A stretch of DNA of 36,469 nt. Origin: Deltaproteobacteria bacterium (GTDB lineage: Bacteria; Myxococcota_A; Polyangia; Haliangiales; Haliangiaceae). Location: contig JAIOQA010000165.1 of the NCBI GenBank assembly GCA_021413675.1, positions 1 to 36,469 of the forward strand. The letters are read 5' to 3'. Below, piece by piece: positions 30,098-36,469 of the stretch (positions within the stretch are counted from its first letter, which is position 1; each line of letters opens with the position of its first letter). The notes under the pieces are model-generated. The model searched no databases, was not told the origin of the DNA, and saw only the letters and a program-made list of their open reading frames with translations. The translations under genes were made by a program, and so were the position numbers.

Positions 30098-30127
30098 AAG
30101 GTAGCCGGGTTGTCGGCGATCGGTCAA
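30098..30127 (-). promoter_or_regulatory. Promoter of the Nfs/Glt-like operon
   Basis: On the minus strand TTGACC (30127-30122), 18-base spacer, TACCTT (30103-30098), 7 bases before GTG 30090. No GG-N10-GC sigma-54 element was found in the 97-base divergent gap, so the visible promoter is sigma-70-like. Confidence 0.5.
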
Positions 30128-30170
30128 TGCGAGCGGGCGCCGCACCCCTCGGCGAGCGGACGCGGGAGCG

Positions 30171-30179
30171 TGATAGCAT
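30171..30179 (+). promoter_or_regulatory. Extended -10 before the FHA-sigma54 activator gene
   Basis: TGA-TAGCAT (4 of 6 plus TGn) ends 8 bases before ATG 30188, with no Shine-Dalgarno between. The likely transcript is leaderless. Confidence 0.45.
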
Positions 30180-30187
30180 CGGGTGCG

Positions 30188-31576
<1,389 letters not shown>

Positions 31577-31598
31577 CGCGCGGATCGTTGCGCCGCGC

Positions 31599-31607
31599 TG
31601 GTATCGT
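31599..31607 (+). promoter_or_regulatory. Extended -10 before the glutathione S-transferase gene
   Basis: TGG-TATCGT (4 of 6 matches: T, A, T and final T) ends exactly 6 bases before ATG 31614, with no Shine-Dalgarno between. A leaderless mRNA is likely. Confidence 0.45.
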
Positions 31608-31613
31608 GCGCGC

Positions 31614-32246
31614 ATGATCCTGATCGGCCAGTACGACTCCCCGTTCGTCCGTCGCGTCGCGATCGCGATGTCGATCTACGAGCTGCCCTACGAGCACCGC
31701 CCGTGGTCGGTGTTCGCCAACGCCGAGGAGCTGGCGCGCTACAACCCGCTCCGGCGGGTGCCGGTGCTGGTGCTCGATGACGCGCTCGAGCTGGTCGAGT
31801 CATCGGCGATCCTCGACGCGCTCGACGAGATGGTCGACGCCGACCGCGCGCTCGTGCCGCGCGCCGGCGGCGGGCGCCGCGAGGTCATGCGGGTGTGCGC
31901 GTTCGCGACCGGCCTGGCCGACAAGGCGGTGAGCCTGTTCTACGAGGGCCGCCTGCACGCCGAGCCGTCGTCGGTGTGGGTCGGCCGGTGCCGGATCCAG
32001 ATGGCGGAGACGCTGGACCTGCTCGAGCGCGAGCGCGCCGCGCGGCACACGCCGTGGTGGTTCGGCGACGCGCTCACCCACGCCGACATCGCCGTCGCGT
32101 GTGTGCTGCGCTTCGTGGGCGAGAGCCACCCGGCGTTCTGGGACCCCGCGCGCTGGCCCGCGCTGGCCGCCCACGCCGCGCAGGCCGAGGCGCTGCCGGT
32201 GTTCCAGGCGATCGCCCAGCCGCTGACGGTCTCGGTCAGCGCGTAG
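31614..32246 (+). CDS. Glutathione S-transferase family protein
   Basis: 210 residues, the normal length. The N-terminal thioredoxin-like domain starts [20 protein letters not shown] (the S-P-F-V-R-R helix start typical of bacterial GSTs), with the cis-Pro in [20 protein letters not shown] and the Glu-Ser pair that binds the gamma-glutamyl group. The all-helical C-terminal domain holds the N-cap-like [15 protein letters not shown]. It conjugates or reduces electrophiles with glutathione; the actual substrate and glutathione use are unproven. It is a single gene downstream of the sigma-54 activator (37-base gap) with its own likely leaderless promoter. Confidence 0.92.
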   Translation: MILIGQYDSPFVRRVAIAMSIYELPYEHRPWSVFANAEELARYNPLRRVPVLVLDDALELVESSAILDALDEMVDADRALVPRAGGGRREVMRVCAFATGLADKAVSLFYEGRLHAEPSSVWVGRCRIQMAETLDLLERERAARHTPWWFGDALTHADIAVACVLRFVGESHPAFWDPARWPALAAHAAQAEALPVFQAIAQPLTVSVSA

Positions 32247-32259
32247 GGGGAGCGGCTCG

Positions 32260-32310
32260 CCCCGGAGCGCGTCGCTCCGGATCGCGTCGCTCGATCGCGT
32301 CGCTCCGGGG
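32260..32310 (+). terminator. Alternative hairpins after the GST gene
   Basis: CCGGAGCG (32262-32269), CGT, CGCTCCGG (32273-32280) is a perfect 8-base stem starting 16 bases after the stop. The same left arm extended to CCCCGGAGCG (32260-32269) also pairs perfectly over 10 bases with CGCTCCGGGG (32301-32310). The T's that follow (GGTTAATT) are few, so terminator function is likely but not classic. Confidence 0.45.
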
Positions 32311-32408
32311 TTAATTCGGTCCGGGGTTGATTCGCTCCCGACTGATTTCCTGCGTTTTCAGCGGAATACGCGTCTGTTGCGTAGCGGATGTCTGCTGCGT
32401 AGCGGACC
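32268..32408. repeat. Three kinds of short tandem repeat in one intergenic region
   Basis: CGCGTCGCTC occurs at 32268, 32283 and 32296. A 16-base unit CCGGGGTT[A/G]ATTCG[G/C]T is repeated head-to-tail at 32305-32320 and 32321-32336. An 18-base unit TCTG[T/C]TGCGTAGCGGA is repeated head-to-tail at 32373-32390 and 32391-32408 (15 of 18 identical). All lie between the GST stop and the AbiEi-like gene. Confidence 0.75.
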
Positions 32409-32412
32409 GCGA

Positions 32413-32418
32413 TAGGCT
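32413..32418 (+). promoter_or_regulatory. -10 candidate TAGGCT before the AbiEi-like gene
   Basis: TAGGCT ends 6 bases before GTG 32425, with no Shine-Dalgarno. It is just after the last copy of the 18-base tandem repeat, so the repeats sit where -35 or regulator sites would be. Confidence 0.4.
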
Positions 32419-32424
32419 TCTGGC

Positions 32425-33447
32425 GTGGACGGGACGATGGTCGCGAGGGCGCTGACGGAGGACGGCTGGACCGTCTCGGTGGAGCGCGGGCCGTACGACC
32501 TGATCGCGTTCCGCGGCAACGACCATGTGGGGCTGCTGATCGCGGCGGTCCACAACGGCAGCTGGGCGCTGCTGCGGGGCGGCTTTGCGGATGCGCTGCT
32601 GCGCGCGCTGGCGCTCGAGCGCCAGGGGCATGTCGGCGTGCCGATCGCGATCGTGACCGCGCCGCGGATCTCGCCGGCGATGATCGCGCGGCTCGCGGCG
32701 TACCGCGACCGGTTCGCGCCGAGCATCAGCTGGGGCGCGGTCGCCGCGGATGGGCACGTCGCGCTCCGCGGTCGGATCGCGCGGGAGGCGCGGCCGCCGC
32801 GCTCGCGCCGCGGCGCGACCCCGCGGCAGGTCAACCTGTTCGGCGACGTGGGCCAGCGCGTGCTCAAGGCGCTCGCGCTCGACGCGCTCGGCCTGCCGGG
32901 CGGGGCGCCCGCGACCGATCGCACCGCGGCGGAGTTCGCGCGCGAGCTCGGCATCTCGCGATCGTTCGCGTGGGCGGTGCTCGACGAGCTGCGCCGCCTG
33001 CGCGTCCTCGATGATCACGATCGCGCGGACGCGCCCGCGCTGCTCGCGCTCTGGTGCCGCCGCTACCAGTCCACGCAAACGACGCCGTGGCGCTGGTCGC
33101 GCGCCGGCGATCCGACATCCCGCGCCCGCGCGCTGGCGCGGAGCGGCGAGGCGGCGCTCGCCGGACGCAGCGCGGCGGCCGAGCACCTGGGCGGCCGCGC
33201 GCCGGGCGTCCCCGAGCTGGCGGTGCGCTCGCACGAGGTCGCGCTCGCGGCCGGGCTGGTGCCGTGCGCGCCGGGCGAGGCCGCCGACGCGCACGTGCAC
33301 CTCGCGCCCGAGGCCGTGCTGCGCTCGACGATGCCCGCCGACGACCACGCCGCGCTGCTCGACCCCGTGCAGTGCTGGCTCGATCTGATCGATGTGTCGC
33401 ACGCCGACGCCGACGCGCTCTGGCGGCGCGTGTTCCGGCTCGCGTGA
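32425..33447 (+). CDS. AbiEi-like (COG4861-like) protein: nuclease-like fold, winged helix, C-terminal domain
   Basis: 340 residues. The N-terminal 115 residues (WTVSVERGPYDLIAFRGNDH; VGVPIAIVTAPRISPAMIARL) look like the restriction-endonuclase-like beta-alpha fold of this group, with the usual catalytic residues not obvious. Next is a winged helix (about 140-195: GQRVLKALALDALG, TAAEFARELGISRSFAWAVL). The end has the group's landmarks: ALLALWCRRY, AALAGRSAAAEHL and DPVQCWLDLIDVSHADADAL. These match type IV toxin-antitoxin AbiEi-like antitoxins and the COG4861 proteins. No AbiEii nucleotidyltransferase toxin is beside it, so it is an orphan, and a plain regulator role is equally possible. GTG 32425 is chosen by the -10 spacing; an in-frame ATG lies four codons later. 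Confidence 0.7.
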   Translation: MDGTMVARALTEDGWTVSVERGPYDLIAFRGNDHVGLLIAAVHNGSWALLRGGFADALLRALALERQGHVGVPIAIVTAPRISPAMIARLAAYRDRFAPSISWGAVAADGHVALRGRIAREARPPRSRRGATPRQVNLFGDVGQRVLKALALDALGLPGGAPATDRTAAEFARELGISRSFAWAVLDELRRLRVLDDHDRADAPALLALWCRRYQSTQTTPWRWSRAGDPTSRARALARSGEAALAGRSAAAEHLGGRAPGVPELAVRSHEVALAAGLVPCAPGEAADAHVHLAPEAVLRSTMPADDHAALLDPVQCWLDLIDVSHADADALWRRVFRLA

Positions 33448-33454
33448 CGACCGA

Positions 33455-34732
33455 TCAGAACTGCGCGAGCAGCGAGAGCTGCACGACGAACGCGTTCAGG
33501 AAGCCGCCGGTCAGGAACTGGTCGGCGGTGCCGGCCTGGTTCTCGGACACGCGATCCGCGGGCAGCTGATCGAGCGACAGGAGGTCGCCCTTCAGGCCGA
33601 ACTGCAGCCGGTCGAAGATGCCCCACACCTGCTTGTCGTCCTCGGCGATCGACACGACCGCGAGCTTGGCGCCGACGAGGATGTTGCGGACCGGCGAGAG
33701 CTCGCGGTCGCCGGTGAAGTAGGCGCCGGCGGTCGACTCGGTCTCGTAGAAGAACGCGTCCTTGAAGAACGCCGCGGCGGTCTGCTGCGACAGGCGCCCG
33801 TGGAGATCGAGGATCAGGTTCTGGCCGAAGTACTGCGACCAGCCCATGTCGACCGCGCCGCCGGTGACGCCCCAGGTGTCGTCGTAGACGCGCGCGCCCG
33901 CGTGCAGCGCCGCCTTGAGGCCGGGCAGGTAGCGGTTGATGCGCACCGACAGCGCGACGCGCGCGCGGGTCTCCGGCTGGTTCTCCTGCGGCTCGTTGGG
34001 CCCGACCCGCACGCGGCGATACGGCGACGACTGGAAGCCCTCGACGATCTGGCCCCACAGCGCGAGCTGCATGTTCATCGTCGGCGACAGGTTCTGCGTC
34101 ACCGACGCCTGCGCGGTGTCGATCGAGACGTCGTGCCAGACCGTGGTGCCCGGGCGATCCTTGCCGAACACGCCGCTGGACTTGTCGCAGGGATCGAGGC
34201 CCGAGAGCGCGCGGCGCTCGAGGATCGTCGCCATCGCGTTGTCCTTGTCGCAGACCTGATCGCGGTTGTGCGTGTACGACAGCGCGAGCGTGGTGTTCTT
34301 GCCGGGCAGATCGATGCTGCCGCCGCCGGACACCGCGAGCGTGACGTAGTCGCGCTCGGTGCCGACCAGCGCGCCCATGCCGAAGGTCGAGCGCTTGCCG
34401 GTGAACGTGAGCCCGAGCTTGCCCTCGTTGCGGAAGTCCGAGAACGTCGTCGCCTGGGTCACCGCGTCGACCGAGTAGACCGTCGCGGTCGCGCCCGTGA
34501 CGGCGTCGGCGGAGTAGCCGAGATCGACGGTGGTGTGGCTGCCGAGATCGAAGCCGAGATCGAACATCGGCGAGATCACGGTCAGGCCGCCGCGGCCGCC
34601 GGCGCGCTTCTCCTGGTACCAGGTCGACGACACCTCGACGTGATCATCGGCCACGGCGGCGCGCGCGCCGAGGAGCGCGCCGATCGTGATCGCGCCGGCG
34701 AGGGCACGCCGCAGGTGCTGGTTCAGTTGCAA
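33455..34732 (-). CDS. DUF3570 outer-membrane protein
   Basis: 425 residues. A signal (MQLNQHLRRALAGAITIGALLGARAAVA) is followed by the DUF3570 opening HVEVSSTWYQEKRAGGRGGL and VISPMFDLGFDLGSHTTVDLGYSADAVTGAT. The chain alternates strands to a Phe end (LSLLAQF), as in a barrel of about 16 strands. The start is a TTG at 34732 inside the end of the DUF4266 gene: GGAGG lies six bases before it and there is no in-frame ATG nearby. The pair DUF4266-DUF3570 is a known conserved couple in many Gram-negatives, often with a thioredoxin-like protein and ApbE, which are absent here. Function is unknown. Convergent with the AbiEi-like gene, 7 bases apart. Confidence 0.9.
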   Translation of the reverse strand: MQLNQHLRRALAGAITIGALLGARAAVADDHVEVSSTWYQEKRAGGRGGLTVISPMFDLGFDLGSHTTVDLGYSADAVTGATATVYSVDAVTQATTFSDFRNEGKLGLTFTGKRSTFGMGALVGTERDYVTLAVSGGGSIDLPGKNTTLALSYTHNRDQVCDKDNAMATILERRALSGLDPCDKSSGVFGKDRPGTTVWHDVSIDTAQASVTQNLSPTMNMQLALWGQIVEGFQSSPYRRVRVGPNEPQENQPETRARVALSVRINRYLPGLKAALHAGARVYDDTWGVTGGAVDMGWSQYFGQNLILDLHGRLSQQTAAAFFKDAFFYETESTAGAYFTGDRELSPVRNILVGAKLAVVSIAEDDKQVWGIFDRLQFGLKGDLLSLDQLPADRVSENQAGTADQFLTGGFLNAFVVQLSLLAQF

Positions 34733-34953
34733 CCGCAGCCTCCGCCGCTCGCGCCGTTGCCGCCGGCCTGACCCTCGCGGTTGGTGAGCACGTGATCATC
34801 GGCCGCCGAGGTCTGCGGATCCTGATCGAACACCATCACCGGATCGGCGAGGTACTCCTTCTCGCTGGCGCGCACCGCCAGGCGTCCGCAGCCGCTCGCG
34901 CCGATCACCGCGGCGACGAGGCCGGCGAGTGCAAGGCGTGGGATCGAACGCAT
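34723..34953 (-). CDS. DUF4266 small lipoprotein ending in GGGCGCN
   Basis: 76 residues. The signal MRSIPRLALAGLVAAVIGASGC ends in a lipobox (ASGC). The mature part has the DUF4266 pattern EYLADPVMVFDQDP, then DDHVLTNREGQAGGNGASGG and GCGCN at the very end. The Cys-rich tail looks made to bind metal or to be modified, which is inference. The GGAGG that codes for the glycines of this tail also serves as the ribosome site for DUF3570, and the two genes overlap by 10 bases, so their expression is locked together. The start ATG is at 34953. Confidence 0.92.
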   Translation of the reverse strand: MRSIPRLALAGLVAAVIGASGCGRLAVRASEKEYLADPVMVFDQDPQTSAADDHVLTNREGQAGGNGASGGGCGCN

Positions 34954-34981
34954 GCGCGACTCCTTGGAAGCTCGAGAAGCC

Positions 34982-35761
34982 CTAGAAAAAGATCGCGAGG
35001 CCACCGGTGAACTCCTGGCCGTTCGACGACTGGTTCTGATCGAAGAGAGTCCAGTTGCGCGCGTCGAGGCGCACCGTGATCTGCTTCTTGAATGTGATCT
35101 CGAAGCCGCCGCCCGCCGACAGCGCCATGAGCGTCTCCTCGGGGTCGACGAAGTTGTCGGCCTTGGGCCGGATGTGGGCGGCGCCCACGCCCGCATTGAT
35201 GTAGGGCGCGAACGCCGCGCCCGGCACCAGCCGCAGCGTCCAGCCGATGCCCCCGAGGTAGACATCTTTCTGACCGCGCGGCGACAGGCCGGCGAACGCC
35301 TCGATCGCGAAGTACTTGTCGACGAGCCACGCCGGGCGCAGGAGGAACACGCCCTCCTTGTCGATGATGCCGGCCGAGAACGAGACCTCGACGTTGGAGT
35401 ACGGCACCGGTGACGGGCCGAGCACCGCCTTGCGGAACGCGCGCCACGCGCGGGTGCCGATGCCGAGCTCGGTGTCCTCGACGACCTCGAACGGGAACAC
35501 GAGATCGCCGAGCACCCAGCCGCTGGTGCCATCCTCGAGCGCGACCTTGTACCAGTACGCGCGCGTGCCGCGCTCGAGCACCTCGTAGACGTCGCCGCGC
35601 TTCGCGACGTAGAGCTCGCGATAACTCGAGCCCGGCCCGGAGTACACCGGCGCCTTCTGCGCGATGACGCGAACGTAGGCATCGGCGTGCGCGACCGCGC
35701 TCACCGCCGTGATCGCGATCGCCGCCGCAACCGCGGTTGCGCCCACCTTCACGGGAACCAT
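34982..35761 (-). CDS. SH3-domain plus outer-membrane beta-barrel protein
   Basis: 259 residues. A signal (MVPVKVGATAVAAAIAITAVSAVAHA, cut after AHA) is followed by a bacterial SH3 domain (about 28-92: VYSGPGSSYRELYVAKRGDV, YWYKVALEDGTSGWVLGDLV) and then a small barrel with OmpA/W-like strands (VEVSFSAGIIDKEGVFLLRP; FAPYINAGVGAAHI; MALSAGGGFEITFKKQITVR) ending in Phe-Phe. Bacterial SH3 domains usually hold peptidoglycan, so the protein may tether the outer membrane to the wall. It starts 13 bases inside the preceding gene and ends 28 bases before DUF4266, so it is in the same operon. Confidence 0.85.
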   Translation of the reverse strand: MVPVKVGATAVAAAIAITAVSAVAHADAYVRVIAQKAPVYSGPGSSYRELYVAKRGDVYEVLERGTRAYWYKVALEDGTSGWVLGDLVFPFEVVEDTELGIGTRAWRAFRKAVLGPSPVPYSNVEVSFSAGIIDKEGVFLLRPAWLVDKYFAIEAFAGLSPRGQKDVYLGGIGWTLRLVPGAAFAPYINAGVGAAHIRPKADNFVDPEETLMALSAGGGFEITFKKQITVRLDARNWTLFDQNQSSNGQEFTGGLAIFF

Positions 35762-36189
35762 CCGAGGAACGTGACGACCGCCGGATCCGAGGTGTTCGGG
35801 AACAGATCGCCGCCGCCGTGGGGATCCGCGCCGAGGAGCGGCTTGCCGAGGAGCAGCGACGCCTCGGGGGTCGTGCAGTTGAGGAAGAACGTGACCGTCT
35901 GGTAGTTGCGCGCGTCATCGACCGGGTTGGTCTCGAGGCGCAGCGCCGAGCGCCCGGTGGCGGTCTGGTGGCATCCCGACTGCGACACGCAGCTCTTGGT
36001 GGTGTCGGCGGGCGCGAGGAACTCGGGCCAGATGTGGTCCTTGTAGTACTGGAAGTCCGGGCGGCACGCCGACGGGTTCGGCGGCTCGTCGCCCAGGTCG
36101 ACGTTCGGGCACCCGGCGAGGCCGAGCGCGACGACGGCGATCCCTGCGGACGCGCGGACGCGAGACGGAACCAGCATCGCCAGGCGCAT
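35749..36189 (-). CDS. Lipoprotein with C-x5-CH motif, haem-protein-like
   Basis: 146 residues from ATG 36189 (TTG 36192 is the alternative). Signal MRLAMLVPSRVRASAGIAVVALGLAGC with lipobox LAGC. The mature part has ACRPDFQYYKDHIWPEFLAP, then the motif KSCVSQSGCHQTATGRSALRL, then DPHGGGDLFPNTSDPAVVTF near the end. The Cys-rich CH motif resembles the haem site of myxobacterial and planctomycete cytochrome-like lipoproteins, but it is C-x5-C-H instead of C-x2-C-H, so covalent haem is doubtful; a disulphide or metal site is possible. It is the first gene of the operon and overlaps the SH3-barrel start by 13 bases. Confidence 0.75.
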   Translation of the reverse strand: MRLAMLVPSRVRASAGIAVVALGLAGCPNVDLGDEPPNPSACRPDFQYYKDHIWPEFLAPADTTKSCVSQSGCHQTATGRSALRLETNPVDDARNYQTVTFFLNCTTPEASLLLGKPLLGADPHGGGDLFPNTSDPAVVTFLGWFP

Positions 36190-36200
36190 CAACCCGATCG

Positions 36201-36230
36201 AGCGTACACCGCCGCGCGGTCAGTTGTCAT
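36201..36230 (-). promoter_or_regulatory. Promoter of the lipoprotein-SH3-DUF4266-DUF3570 operon
   Basis: On the minus strand ATGACA (36230-36225; 5 of 6), 18-base spacer, TACGCT (36206-36201). It lies 8 bases from the TTG and 11 from the ATG. Confidence 0.5.
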
Positions 36231-36255
36231 GGGCGCGGGCGGATGGCCGCGATGC

Positions 36256-36285
36256 TTGCCGCCGTGGGGTTCGCGAAGGTAACGT
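36256..36285 (+). promoter_or_regulatory. Promoter candidate for the last, partial gene
   Basis: TTGCCG (36256-36261), 18-base spacer, TAACGT (36280-36285), 9 bases before GTG 36295. It is back to back with the minus-strand promoter at 36201-36230. Confidence 0.4.
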
Positions 36286-36294
36286 CTCTGGACC

Positions 36295-36469
36295 GTGGCG
36301 ATCTCGACGGGCGGTCCCTCTGATCCAGCAGGGACGCTTGCGCCCGACGGCGCAGCGACCGGCGACGAGCCGCGCCCGGACCCCGCCGAGCGGCGTGAGA
36401 AGACCCAGCCCGGCGTGCCCCCACCGCCGCCGCGCGATCGGTCGGCGAGCGTGCCGCCGCCGCTGCCGC
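36295..36469 (+). CDS. N-terminal fragment of a Pro-rich protein (runs off the window)
   Basis: From GTG 36295 the frame is open to the right edge (58 codons): MAISTGGPSDPAGTLAPDGA, then an Arg/Glu/Pro stretch (AERREKTQPGVPPPPPRDRS) and further Pro-rich sequence. There is no signal peptide. Codon use is G/C-rich at third positions as in real genes here, and a promoter candidate precedes it. Cytoplasmic Pro-rich N-termini of this kind often lead into a kinase or signalling domain in myxobacteria, but none is visible, so the function is unknown. Confidence 0.5.
   Translation, partial: MAISTGGPSDPAGTLAPDGAATGDEPRPDPAERREKTQPGVPPPPPRDRSASVPPPLP

Noticed and set aside
30091..30187. Sigma-54 promoter for the Nfs/Glt-like operon
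   Set aside because: No GG-N10-GC element of the -24/-12 type with a good flank was found in the divergent gap.
32425..33447. Complete AbiE toxin-antitoxin system
   Set aside because: No AbiEii-type nucleotidyltransferase gene is next to it on either strand.
35980..36010. Standard cytochrome c haem site
   Set aside because: The motif is C-x5-C-H, not C-x2-C-H, so I do not call a c-type cytochrome.

Overview
This window looks like a chromosomal segment of a Myxococcota (deltaproteobacterial) genome, probably of the Polyangia/Haliangiales type. The signs are very high GC with strong G/C at third codon positions, many lipoproteins and TPR proteins, an FHA-fused sigma-54 activator, and a gene block matching the myxobacterial Nfs/Glt envelope machine. 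No tRNA, rRNA, CRISPR array, integrase or insertion sequence was seen. The taxonomic call is an inference.

Layout. 1-1891 (minus): a MacB/Lol-type ABC exporter whose permease runs off the left edge, divergent from a TetR regulator (1995-2561) with a clear palindrome between them. 2558-3031 (minus): a GNAT acetyltransferase. 3210-11541 (plus): an envelope-biogenesis block: lolD, bamA, a cysteine-rich lipoprotein, ompH/skp, fabZ, a lipoprotein with three PPC-like repeats, a Spinster-like MFS transporter and another lipoprotein. 11542-12368: an unusual intergenic stretch containing a 57-codon protein, its terminator and a structured leader. 12369-16139: a GAF-GGDEF diguanylate cyclase tail-to-tail with a hybrid PAS-PAS histidine kinase. 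16152-18205: a membrane protein divergent from a broken UbiB/ABC1 kinase gene. 18206-18470: a GAC/GTC-rich repeat tract.

18471-30090 (minus) is one tightly overlapping ten-gene block: two paralogous outer-membrane barrels, a Pro/Ala-rich periplasmic protein, a ~660-residue TPR protein (frameshifted), a 1043-residue TPR protein, a TPR lipoprotein, a small exported protein, a one-TM protein with an AgmX/PglI-type C-terminal domain, a lipoprotein and a last barrel. Order and domains match the NfsA-H / GltA-H machine of Myxococcus, without the AglRQS motor or GltI/GltJ in view. Divergent from it lies an FHA-sigma54 activator (30188-31576), a plausible but unproven regulator.

31614-36469: a glutathione S-transferase, a short intergenic region packed with three kinds of tandem repeat, an orphan AbiEi-like (COG4861-like) protein, and a minus-strand operon of a lipoprotein, an SH3-barrel protein, DUF4266 and DUF3570. 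A Pro-rich gene start runs off the right edge.

A recurring regulatory theme is a -10-like hexamer (often TGn-TAnnnT) ending only 6-8 bases before the start codon at several operon heads, which suggests frequent leaderless mRNAs. Two genes (UbiB-like and the ~660-residue TPR protein) carry frame-breaking internal deletions, either genuine decay or assembly errors.
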